NCBI GenBank assembly: GCA_023423995.1
Contig: JAFAEL010000182.1
Location: forward strand, 1-7,969
Length of the DNA stretch: 7,969 nt
Direction: 5' to 3'
DNA from: Pseudomonadota bacterium
Lineage (GTDB): Bacteria > Pseudomonadota > Alphaproteobacteria > Rhizobiales > Beijerinckiaceae
In this document: positions 1 through 6,738 of the stretch, one piece after another
Numbering within the stretch: the stretch's first letter is position 1
Layout of the letters: every line of letters begins with the position of its first letter
Program-made: the position numbers and the translations under genes
The notes under the pieces: generated by a model
Told to the model about the DNA's origin: nothing
The model's input: the letters and a program-made list of their open reading frames with translations, nothing else
Databases searched by the model: none

Positions 1-3000
1 CGGATCAACGCCGGGCGGACGCTCACGATCGATCTGAACGGCACGACGAATACCTACTCCGGCAGCATCATCGATGCCGGCGCGCTCGCGAAGACCAATT
101 CGGGCACGCTGGTGCTGACGGGCGCGAATACCTACACGGGCGGAACGACACTGACTGCGGGTACGCTCGCCGTGGGAGGGAGCAGTGCGCTCGGGACCGG
201 CGCCCTGGCGATGGCCGCGGGCACCACCCTTCAGGCGGCAACAGGAGGCGCGACGCTCTCCAACGCGATCACCCTGTCCGGGGGAACCAATACCGTCGAT
301 TCGAACGGGGAGACTTTGACCCTGAACGGAGTCATCTCCGGCGGCGGGGGGGCGGACGCGCTGGTGAAGAGCGGTGCCGGCACGCTCTCGCTGGCAGCGG
401 CGAATACCTATGGCGGAACGACCCAGCTTGGCGCCGGCACGCTTCGACTCGCAAACAACAATGCGCTCGGCACGAGCGGCCTCAACGCGGCCTCCGGTAC
501 CACCGTCGACTACGCGAATGGCATCACGAACGCGCAGACTGTTTCGATCGCGGGGACAGTCGGCTTCACCCAGAACGATGCCGGCGGGACGGCTACCCAA
601 TCCGGCATCGTCTCGGGAGCCGGCGGGTTGGCGAAGTCCGGTACAGGCACTCTCAATCTGACGGGCGCGAATACCTATACGGGCGCGACGATCGTCGCGG
701 GCGGGAGCCTCAACGTGACGGGCGCGGGAACGATCCTGTCGCCGGGCGTGACGATCAACGAGGGAACGTTCCTGACGGATGGCGGCGCTCTGCAGGCGGC
801 TGCCACCAACGTTTCGCTGACGGCGACGAGCGGCAACGCGACCTTTACGGTCAACGGCAGCGAGGCACTTGGGGCGGGCGCGCTGTCGCTGACGCGCACC
901 GGCGCCTTCGTGTCCACGCTCGACATCGCCGCGGGGGCCACGCTTTCGGCTGGGACGATCTCGACGGGCGCCGGCACGGTCATCAATGTCGGGGCTGGCA
1001 GCACGCTGCAGGGCACCGGCAACACGATCAACAACGCCGGAACCACGAACGTCGCGAATGGCGGCATCGTCGCGGATGCCGGGGCGATCAACAATCTGGC
1101 TACCGGCGTCTACAATTTCGCTGGCAACGGCACGCTGAACTCGGATTCCGACAATGTCGGAGGCGAGCCGATCACCAATGCCGGCCAGATCAACGTCAAT
1201 GGCGGGGTAGGCACAACCGTTACGGTCGGCGGAGACAACCTACTCAATCAGGGTGCCGGCACGGTCACCATCGCGGCCGGCGGCACGCTCAACGGGATCG
1301 CAACCCTCACGAATGATTCGACGGCGGCGTCGGGCGTTACGGTTGGGGCCGGAGGAACCCTGACCGTCGGCGGGCTCGCCGGCGCGACGGGTGCCTCCGT
1401 CCTGAACCTCGCGGCGGCCAACAGCGTCCTCAACGTGACGGGCTTGGCGGATGCGACCTATGCGGGTGCGATCACGGGGGCGGGCACGCTCAACAAGACT
1501 GGTGCCCAGACCCTGACGCTATCAGGGACCAACACGTTCACGGGGCTGACCACCGTTTCGGGCGGAACGCTCAATCTCAGCGGCTCCCTTGCCGGGGCGG
1601 TCACGAACAGCGCCGCCTTCACGAATTCGGGCACTGTCGGCGGCCTCGTGACGAATAGCGGGACGCTGAACAACAACGCGGGCGGCGTACTGAACGGGGG
1701 CCTGTCGAACACGGCCGGCACGACGACGAATGCCGGCACGATCAATGGCGGCGTGAATGTGAGCGGCGGGACGCTCGACACGAACACCGCGACGAGCGTG
1801 ATCAATGGCGGCCTCACCAACACGGCCGCCGTGAACGCCGCGGGGCAGGTGAATGGCGCGATCGCGAACAATGCGGGCGGGACGTTCACGGTCGCGGGCG
1901 CTCTGACCAACGACGGCAGCACCTTCGGCAATGCCGGAACGTTGGCGGTCGGCGCGAACGCGTTCACGGGCGTCGGCGCTCTGACGAACACGAACGCCGT
2001 CACGGTCGGGGCTGGCGGCACGCTGGGCGTTGCCTCCTTCGCCAACAACGCGGGCGGCACGCTCACCAATGCCGGGACGGTGACATCGGCGGCCGCGATC
2101 ACCAATGCCGGGACGCTGAACAACAACGCGGGCGGCGTGCTGAACGGGGGGCTGTCGAACACGGCCGGTACGGCCACGAACGCCGGCACGATCAATGGCG
2201 GCGTGAATGTCAGCGGCGGGACGCTCGATACCAACACCGCGACGAGTGTGATCAATGGAGGGCTGACGAACTCGGCGACCGTGAACGCGGCGGGGCAGGT
2301 GAATGGCGCGATCGCGAACAATGCGGGCGGGACGTTCACGGTCGCGGGCGCCCTGACGAACGATGGCGGCGTTTTCGGCAATGCCGGAACGTTGGCGGTC
2401 GGCGCGAACGCGTTCACGGGCGTCGGCGCTCTGACGAACACGAACGCCGTGACGGTCGGGGCTGGCGGCACGCTGGGCGTTGCCTCCTTCGCCAACAACG
2501 CCGGCGGCACGCTCACGAATGCCGGGACGGTGACATCGGCGGCCGCGATCACCAATGCCGGGACGCTGAACAACAACGCGGGCGGCGTATTGAACGGCGG
2601 TCTGTCGAACACAGCCGGCACGACGACGAATGCCGGCACGATCAATGGCGGCGCGGTCGTCACGGGCGGCACCCTCGCTACAACCGGGACACTGAACGGG
2701 GGCGTCAGCAACACCGCGCCGGGCATCGTGAATGCGCAGGGAACGATCTCGGGCGCGATCGCGAATGCCGGCACGCTCAACGTAACCGGGCCGCTGACCG
2801 GAAACAGCACCTTCTCGAACACGGGCGCGGGCACGCTCAACGTCAATGGCGGACCCTTTACGGGCGTGACGCTGCTCACGAACGATTCGACGGCCGCCGC
2901 CGGCGTCGCGGTCGGGGCAGGGCAGGCGTTCTCGATCGGCGCGATCGCGGGCACCACGGCAGCTTCGGTGACGTCGGTCGGGGCAGGCGGGACTCTCAAC

Positions 3001-6000
3001 ATCGCCGGCGGGTTCGGCGACCAGACCTATGCGGGTCGTTTCGCGGGAGGAGGTACCCTCAACAAGGCCGGCGCGGATCTGCTGACGCTTACGGGCGCGA
3101 ACGGAGCCGGCGCCCAGTTCACCGGCACGGCGAACGTCAATGGCGGCACGGTTCGGGTGAACGGCACCTTCGGTGGCACCGCTGGGAGCGCGGCCACCGT
3201 GAACGTGAATGCGGGTGGTGCCGTCGACGGGGTCGGCACCATCGCCGGCACGGTCAACGTGAACAACGGCGGCACCTTCGCGGCCGGTAACAGCCCGGGT
3301 ACGATCACGGTGTCCAACCTGGTCGTGAATGCCGGCTCGAACAACGTGTTCGAACTCGGGCAGATCAACGTCGCGGGTGGCGCCAGCAACGACCTCGTGA
3401 ACGTCACCAACAACCTGACGATCAACGGCGGCACGCTGGCGCTGCAGAACGCCGCGGTAAGCGGCGCTTACCGCCTCTACAACGTTGGCGGCGCCTTCAC
3501 GCCGGGGGCGGGCGCAAACCTGGGCTTCACGACGGTCACTGCGACGAACGGAACCGCCTTCGTCTACGTGTCGCCCGTTCCGGGCCCGACCACCCAGGTC
3601 AACGCCCGCATCTCGCTCGGCGGCCAGGCCGTGCAGTTCTGGGACGGCGCCGACCTGTCGGGCGCCACGGCCGGCGCGCAGGGCGGCAACGGCACGTGGA
3701 GCAATGCGAATACGAACTGGGTCTACGACCCGCTCGCCTCGACCGTGAACGATTCCTGGCAGAGCCAGGTCGCCGTGTTCGGCGGGACGGCAGGCACCGT
3801 GACGCTCGGCTCGACGGTGAACGTCCAGGGCGTGCAGTTCACGACCGACGGCTATACGCTGGCGCTATCCGGCGCCAACGCGCTGAACCTGACCGGCGAC
3901 CCGCTCTCGACGCCCGGCCAGAGCTTCGTCAACATCGACGGGGGCGTCACGACCACGGTCAACGCGGCGATCACTGGCGATGCCGGAATCGGGCTGCGAA
4001 AGATCGGCGGCGGCACCCTGCAACTCGGCGGCGCGAGCACCTATCCGGGGCTGACGAGTGTGGATTCCGGCACGCTGGTCGTGCTGGCGGGCGGTTCGAT
4101 CACGGGCACGAGCGCGCTCACGAACAACGCGACCTTCGCGCTGAATGCGGGCGGCACGGTCGCGACGGCCGGCGCGGTCACCAACAATGCCGGCGCGACC
4201 TTCACGACGGCTGGAACGCTCAGTGCCGGTTCCATCGCGAACGCTGCCGGTGCCGCCTTCAACGTCGCCGGTGGGACGAGCGCGGCCGCGACAGTGGCGA
4301 ATGCCGGTGCATTCAACGTAAGCGGCGGGACCCTGAACGGGACGACGTCGGTTGCGAACGCCGCCGGGGCCTCGTTCAACTTTTCCGGCGGCACCGTGGC
4401 GACGCCTGCGGCCACCAATGCCGGCACGTTCAGCCACACGGGCGGGACACTCGCCGCGACGAGCTTCACCAACGCCGCGGGCGGGACCTACAACCAGGCT
4501 GCCGCAGGTACCCTGGCTAGCGCGACCGTGGTCAATGATGGCACCTACACGGCGGCCGGCGCGAACACGGCCACCACCTCGTTCACGAACAACGGCACCC
4601 TCGCGGTCACCTCGTCGATCGGCACACCGAGCTTTACCAATACGGGGATCGTGAACGGCCTTCTCACCTTGACCGGGAATACGACGGCCACGAACACGGC
4701 ATCCGGCCTGATCCGGGATGGGATCAGCATCGCGGCCGCACCCGGCGGTGCTACATTCGCAAATGCTGGGACGGCCGGCACCGGCGGGCTAATCTTCGCG
4801 AACGCGGCCGGCACCCTGACGGCCGGCAACACGGGCGTCTTCAACGGGGCCTTTGCGGGTGCCGCCGGCACGACGACGACCGCCAACAATAGCGGCACCT
4901 GGAATTACCAGGGCGCCTCCACGCTCGCCGGGGCCGAGACGCTCAACAATGCCGGCGCCTTCAACGTCGTGGCGGGCGGAAGCGCGCTCAACGGGCTGGA
5001 GAGCTTCAACAACAGCGGCCGCACAATCCTCACCGCGGCTGACCTGTCCGGCTCGATCGCGACCTTCACGAACACGGGCTCGCAAGGAGCCGGTAACGGC
5101 GTATTCCTGGAGGGCCGGACCCTCTCCGGAATCGGTGTGTTCAACAACAATGGCTACCTGCAGGCGGTGCCGCAGAGCGGGGCGGCGCCGAGCAACGCCG
5201 TCATCGGCGCGGCGACCTTCAACAATGGCGCGAACGGCGTCATGTCGCTCGTCAACAACCAGCCCGTCGACTCTCTGACCCTGACCGGCAACTACAACGG
5301 CGCGGCGGGGTCACAGATCCTGCTCGACATCGACCTCAGCCCTGCGAGCCGTCGTGCCGACCTGGTGCGGATCAACGGGCAGAACAATGGCCAGACCACC
5401 CTTGTCCTGAACCGGCTCGACAACGCGGCCACGACGTTCTTCTCCTCGCAGGCCGTCCCGGTCGTCGTGTCCGGCGGCGGCGCCGGGCAGGTCAATCTCG
5501 CCCAGCCCATCCAGGGCAACGGCTTCGTGACCTACGAACTCGAGCAGAGCGCCCCGGGCTCCTTCCAGATCGCCTCGCGCCTGAACACCAGCGCGGCGTC
5601 TGGCGCCGCGAGCTCGATCTCTGCGCTCCTGACTTCGCTGAATGTCGGCTTCTTCCAGTCGGTCTCGGCCTTCATCGGGGCTCCCAGCGCGAGTGGCGAG
5701 GAGGACTGCAGCGCAGCGAGCGCGCGGTTGAATCCGCGGTGCACCGCGACCTCGAGCGTTTCCACTGACCCCCGGCGCACCTGGGCGCAGCTGAACCAAG
5801 CCGCGGCCGCGCAGGCGGAGGTCGCCCCGAATCCGACGATCACGCCGAACACGATCGCGAGCGGCCTCTGGGCGCGCGGCTCGGGCGGCGACTTCACGGT
5901 ACGGGGGACGGCGACATCGACCTTCGGGGCCGTGAATGTCGGGCAGGCCGTGAAGGTGGAGAACTCGTTTGCCGGCCTGCAGGTCGGCATCGACACGGGC

Positions 6001-6738
6001 GTGTTCAACATCGACAACACGGGGTGGAACCTGCATCTCGGCATCACGGGCGGCTCCGTCTTTGCCGACGGGACGCAGAAGATCGGCTCGCCGACCCGCG
6101 GCGTGTTCGACGTGCCCTTCATCGGGGTTTATGGCGCTCTGACGAACGGGCCGTTCTTCTCCGACCTGTCCTACCGCCACGACTTCTTCAATGCGCGGAT
6201 CTCCAACCAGCTCGCTGGGCTGAACAACGCGCGGCAGCAGATCAGCTCAGACTCGATCTCCGGCTCGGCGGGCTACCGCTTCGACTTCGAGAACCTGTTC
6301 GGATCGGATCTGCCCTTCTTCATCGAACCCTCGGGTTCGATGAGCTACACGCACACCAATGTCGGCTCGCTGCCGGTGACGGGCGGCGTGCTGCAGTTCC
6401 GGGACATCGACTCGATCCTCGGTCGCTTCGGGCTGCGCTTCGGCACGGCGTTCCAGGCGACGGAGAGCCTGGCGCTGCAGCCCTTCATCACGGGCAGCAT
6501 CTGGAACGAGTTTGCCGGGAACACCGTCTCACGCTTCGTCTCGGCGAATATCGCGGCGGATCCGAACGCCTTCGTGCCGATCATCACCGACCGCGTGGGC
6601 ACGTTCGGACAGGTCGGCGTGGGTGTCTCGGGCCAGCTGCTCGACACGCCGCTCCTCGGCTACATCCGGAGCGACTTCCGCTTCGGCGACAGGCTCGAGG
6701 GCTACGCGGTCAATGGTGGTGTCCGGTACCAGTTCTGA
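1..6738 (+). CDS. Giant autotransporter (type Va), 5'-partial: repetitive beta-helix passenger plus C-terminal outer-membrane barrel
   Basis: The reading frame is open from base 1 to the TGA at 6736-6738 (2245 residues visible), so the start codon and Sec signal peptide lie upstream. The GTG at 112 is internal: the frame before it is uninterrupted and already encodes the same kind of repeat. Residues 1 to about 1900 are a Gly/Ala/Thr/Asn-rich, charge-poor passenger with PATR-type repeats, as expected of a right-handed beta-helix. Residues about 1747-1864 resemble the pertactin-like pre-barrel region, and about 1957-2245 form an autotransporter beta-domain ending in YQF, a typical terminal aromatic for BAM-dependent insertion. 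Family knowledge: the barrel sits in the outer membrane and the passenger is threaded to the cell surface, often for adhesion or aggregation. No protease or esterase motif was seen, so a structural or adhesin role is inferred. No frameshift or internal stop was found. The family call is firm; the ligand and function are unknown. Confidence 0.95.
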   Translation, partial: RINAGRTLTIDLNGTTNTYSGSIIDAGALAKTNSGTLVLTGANTYTGGTTLTAGTLAVGGSSALGTGALAMAAGTTLQAATGGATLSNAITLSGGTNTVDSNGETLTLNGVISGGGGADALVKSGAGTLSLAAANTYGGTTQLGAGTLRLANNNALGTSGLNAASGTTVDYANGITNAQTVSIAGTVGFTQNDAGGTATQSGIVSGAGGLAKSGTGTLNLTGANTYTGATIVAGGSLNVTGAGTILSPGVTINEGTFLTDGGALQAAATNVSLTATSGNATFTVNGSEALGAGALSLTRTGAFVSTLDIAAGATLSAGTISTGAGTVINVGAGSTLQGTGNTINNAGTTNVANGGIVADAGAINNLATGVYNFAGNGTLNSDSDNVGGEPITNAGQINVNGGVGTTVTVGGDNLLNQGAGTVTIAAGGTLNGIATLTNDSTAASGVTVGAGGTLTVGGLAGATGASVLNLAAANSVLNVTGLADATYAGAITGAGTLNKTGAQTLTLSGTNTFTGLTTVSGGTLNLSGSLAGAVTNSAAFTNSGTVGGLVTNSGTLNNNAGGVLNGGLSNTAGTTTNAGTINGGVNVSGGTLDTNTATSVINGGLTNTAAVNAAGQVNGAIANNAGGTFTVAGALTNDGSTFGNAGTLAVGANAFTGVGALTNTNAVTVGAGGTLGVASFANNAGGTLTNAGTVTSAAAITNAGTLNNNAGGVLNGGLSNTAGTATNAGTINGGVNVSGGTLDTNTATSVINGGLTNSATVNAAGQVNGAIANNAGGTFTVAGALTNDGGVFGNAGTLAVGANAFTGVGALTNTNAVTVGAGGTLGVASFANNAGGTLTNAGTVTSAAAITNAGTLNNNAGGVLNGGLSNTAGTTTNAGTINGGAVVTGGTLATTGTLNGGVSNTAPGIVNAQGTISGAIANAGTLNVTGPLTGNSTFSNTGAGTLNVNGGPFTGVTLLTNDSTAAAGVAVGAGQAFSIGAIAGTTAASVTSVGAGGTLNIAGGFGDQTYAGRFAGGGTLNKAGADLLTLTGANGAGAQFTGTANVNGGTVRVNGTFGGTAGSAATVNVNAGGAVDGVGTIAGTVNVNNGGTFAAGNSPGTITVSNLVVNAGSNNVFELGQINVAGGASNDLVNVTNNLTINGGTLALQNAAVSGAYRLYNVGGAFTPGAGANLGFTTVTATNGTAFVYVSPVPGPTTQVNARISLGGQAVQFWDGADLSGATAGAQGGNGTWSNANTNWVYDPLASTVNDSWQSQVAVFGGTAGTVTLGSTVNVQGVQFTTDGYTLALSGANALNLTGDPLSTPGQSFVNIDGGVTTTVNAAITGDAGIGLRKIGGGTLQLGGASTYPGLTSVDSGTLVVLAGGSITGTSALTNNATFALNAGGTVATAGAVTNNAGATFTTAGTLSAGSIANAAGAAFNVAGGTSAAATVANAGAFNVSGGTLNGTTSVANAAGASFNFSGGTVATPAATNAGTFSHTGGTLAATSFTNAAGGTYNQAAAGTLASATVVNDGTYTAAGANTATTSFTNNGTLAVTSSIGTPSFTNTGIVNGLLTLTGNTTATNTASGLIRDGISIAAAPGGATFANAGTAGTGGLIFANAAGTLTAGNTGVFNGAFAGAAGTTTTANNSGTWNYQGASTLAGAETLNNAGAFNVVAGGSALNGLESFNNSGRTILTAADLSGSIATFTNTGSQGAGNGVFLEGRTLSGIGVFNNNGYLQAVPQSGAAPSNAVIGAATFNNGANGVMSLVNNQPVDSLTLTGNYNGAAGSQILLDIDLSPASRRADLVRINGQNNGQTTLVLNRLDNAATTFFSSQAVPVVVSGGGAGQVNLAQPIQGNGFVTYELEQSAPGSFQIASRLNTSAASGAASSISALLTSLNVGFFQSVSAFIGAPSASGEEDCSAASARLNPRCTATSSVSTDPRRTWAQLNQAAAAQAEVAPNPTITPNTIASGLWARGSGGDFTVRGTATSTFGAVNVGQAVKVENSFAGLQVGIDTGVFNIDNTGWNLHLGITGGSVFADGTQKIGSPTRGVFDVPFIGVYGALTNGPFFSDLSYRHDFFNARISNQLAGLNNARQQISSDSISGSAGYRFDFENLFGSDLPFFIEPSGSMSYTHTNVGSLPVTGGVLQFRDIDSILGRFGLRFGTAFQATESLALQPFITGSIWNEFAGNTVSRFVSANIAADPNAFVPIITDRVGTFGQVGVGVSGQLLDTPLLGYIRSDFRFGDRLEGYAVNGGVRYQF
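91..174 (+). repeat. PATR-type autotransporter beta-strand repeat 1
   Basis: This is a 28-codon unit starting at the Lys codon 91-93. It reads K, then SGTLVLTGANTYTGG, then TAGTLAV. It matches the passenger-associated transport repeat pattern (GxGTLxLxGxNTYTGxTxxxxGTLxV), one strand-turn rung of the beta-helix. Family knowledge links such repeats to efficient passenger secretion. Confidence 0.85.
367..450 (+). repeat. PATR-type beta-strand repeat 2
   Basis: A 28-codon unit begins at the Lys codon 367-369 and reads KSGAGTLSLAAANTYGG, then GAGTLRL. It has the same length and register as repeat 1, with AANTY in place of GANTY. Confidence 0.85.
634..717 (+). repeat. PATR-type beta-strand repeat 3
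   Basis: A 28-codon unit begins at the Lys codon 634-636 and reads KSGTGTLNLTGANTYTG, then AGGSLNV. It is the closest of the six to the family consensus. After it the passenger changes to a less regular stretch (about 718-1305) with repeated INNAG, TNAG and INVNGG phrases. Confidence 0.88.
718..1305 (+). other. Degenerate beta-helix stretch of the passenger without PATR consensus
   Basis: This in-frame stretch lies between PATR 3 and module A. It is rich in Gly, Asn, Thr and Ala, with short irregular rungs such as TINNAGTTNVANGG, ITNAGQINVNGG and VTIAAGGTLNG. No catalytic motif, cysteine or lysine is present. It is most simply read as beta-helix rungs too diverged to align with the named repeats. 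Confidence 0.6.
1306..1584 (+). repeat. Long passenger module A (first copy of a dispersed duplication; contains PATR 4)
   Basis: These 93 codons begin with LTNDSTAA, continue through GVTVGAGG and a TYAG segment, and end in a PATR unit. A diverged copy of the whole module lies at 2875-3165 (module B), 1569 bp (523 codons) away in the same frame. The likeness is visible in DNA as well as protein: both copies open with ctcacgaa, a Y, then gattcgacggc. Confidence 0.75.
1495..1578 (+). repeat. PATR-type beta-strand repeat 4
   Basis: A 28-codon unit begins at the Lys codon 1495-1497 and reads KTGAQTLTLSGTNTFTG, then SGGTLNL. It closes module A, just before the 450-bp tandem array. Phe replaces the usual Tyr in the NTY position. 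Confidence 0.85.
1651..2100 (+). repeat. 450-bp in-frame tandem repeat, copy 1
   Basis: This is the first of two full copies with a period of exactly 450 bp (150 codons). It starts at TNSGTLNNNAGG and runs through GGVNVSGGTLDT, GQVNGAIANNAGG, VGANAFTGVGALTN and TSAAAI. A hand alignment to copy 2 gives about 31 mismatches and no indels (about 93% identity). Identical blocks include 1924-2000 (matching 2374-2450). The length is a multiple of three, so the frame is kept. Each copy adds a block of beta-helix to the passenger. Confidence 0.93.
2101..2550 (+). repeat. 450-bp in-frame tandem repeat, copy 2
   Basis: This is the second full copy, joined directly to copy 1. It opens with TNAGTLNNNAGG where copy 1 has TNSGTLNNNAGG. 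Most amino-acid changes cluster around codons for SATVNAAG and NDGGVFGNAG, while the central AFTGVGALTNTNAVTVGAGG block is conserved. Bases 2068-2138 recur exactly at 2518-2588, spanning the junction into copy 3. Confidence 0.93.
2551..2653 (+). repeat. 450-bp tandem repeat, partial copy 3
   Basis: About 103 bp of a third copy follow copy 2, ending after INGG. Beyond this the sequence diverges to AVVTGGTLATTGTLNGG. The copy is mosaic: its first 38 bases equal copy 2, while the part encoding TAGTTTNAGT is closer to copy 1. This suggests gene conversion or unequal exchange among copies. Confidence 0.85.
2875..3165 (+). repeat. Long passenger module B (second copy of dispersed duplication; contains PATR 5)
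   Basis: These 97 codons align with module A (1306-1584): LTNDSTAAAGVAVGAGQ, an IGAIAGTTAAS segment, DQTYAG, then GGTLNKAGADLLTL. It is more diverged than the 450-bp copies, implying an older duplication. Modules A and B bracket the tandem array. Confidence 0.75.
3064..3159 (+). repeat. PATR-type beta-strand repeat 5 (with 4-residue insertion)
   Basis: The unit starts at the Lys codon 3064-3066 and reads KAGADLLTLTGAN, then GAGAQFTG, then NGGTVRV. At 32 codons it is four longer than the other five units. The extra residues fall where the others have NTYTG, so the turn is probably enlarged here. Confidence 0.7.
3223..3360 (+). other. GNSPG-type autotransporter passenger segment
   Basis: The frame encodes VDGVGTIAGTVNVNNGG, then TFAAGNSPGTITV, then a run ending FELG. 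The G-x-G-x-I-x-G-x-V-x-V, GG, (A/P)GNSPGT(I/L)TV pattern is common in large autotransporters near the end of a PATR-bearing beta-helix. It is followed by a less repetitive stretch and a Pro-containing hinge, PVPGPTTQV, around 3576-3602. Confidence 0.65.
3631..3900 (+). other. Trp-rich passenger module preceding PATR 6
   Basis: The frame reads VQFWDGADLSG, then GGNGTWSNANTNWVYDP, SWQSQVAVFGG, TVTLGSTVNVQGVQF and DGYTLALSG. The W-x-G, GxWSxxxNW, W, AxFGGxAGTV, VxGxxFxxxGYxL order is a known module in large autotransporters, usually placed just before PATR repeats, as it is here. Four of the six Trp codons in the visible passenger are in it. It probably marks the start of a second beta-helix section after the hinge. 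Confidence 0.65.
4000..4083 (+). repeat. PATR-type beta-strand repeat 6
   Basis: A 28-codon unit begins at the Lys codon 4000-4002 and reads KIGGGTLQLGGASTYPG, then DSGTLVV. It follows the Trp-rich module and is the last PATR before the short-repeat section. Confidence 0.82.
4111..4671 (+). repeat. About ten short degenerate passenger repeats (17-22 residues each)
   Basis: Successive units share the form (V/F/A)-(A/T)-N-(A/N)-(A)-G-x-(F/Y)-x-(V)-x-GGT-x-A-x-(S/T). Examples are VANAGAFNVSGGTLNGTTS, VANAAGASFNFSGGTVATPA and FTNAAGGTY. Unit length and a repeated hydrophobic/aromatic position fit one beta-helix rung per unit. DNA identity between units is low, so this is an old or selected repeat, unlike the 450-bp array. 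Confidence 0.7.
5239..5592 (+). other. Pertactin-like pre-barrel (autochaperone-type) region
   Basis: After the last repeats the frame becomes less repetitive and more charged: SLTLTGNYNGAAGSQILLDID, then RRADLVRINGQ, TTLVLNRLDN and GFVTYELEQ. The pattern (S)LTxxGNYxG, LxLDxD, ADxLxINGxxxGxTxLxL is typical of the C-terminal passenger end just before autotransporter barrels, where folding of the exported passenger starts. The assignment is by pattern only. Confidence 0.7.
5869..6735 (+). other. Autotransporter beta-barrel translocator domain
   Basis: About 289 residues begin at LWARGSGGDF, the usual first barrel strand, preceded by an Ala/Gln-rich segment (TWAQLNQAAAAQAEV, from about 5779) that may form the helix plugging the pore. 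Further strand-like alternating segments include WNLHLGITGG, VPFIGVYGAL, FSDLSYRHDFF, SGSAGYRFDF, FFIEPSGSMSYT, GRFGLRFGTAF and LQPFITGSIWNEF. It ends in GGVRYQF, with the C-terminal Phe expected for BAM recognition. The length is normal for the family. Confidence 0.93.

Noticed and set aside
1651..2653. CRISPR-like or transposon-derived repeat
   Set aside because: The repeats are 450 bp, directly adjacent with no spacers, coding in one frame, and without terminal inverted repeats or transposase.
1458..3002. A 514-codon open frame on the - strand across the tandem array
   Set aside because: It is the antisense shadow of the GC-rich repetitive passenger. Its product is Pro/Val/Ala-rich with the same internal 150-residue repetition and no recognisable domain. 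The + strand frame has clear family motifs throughout.
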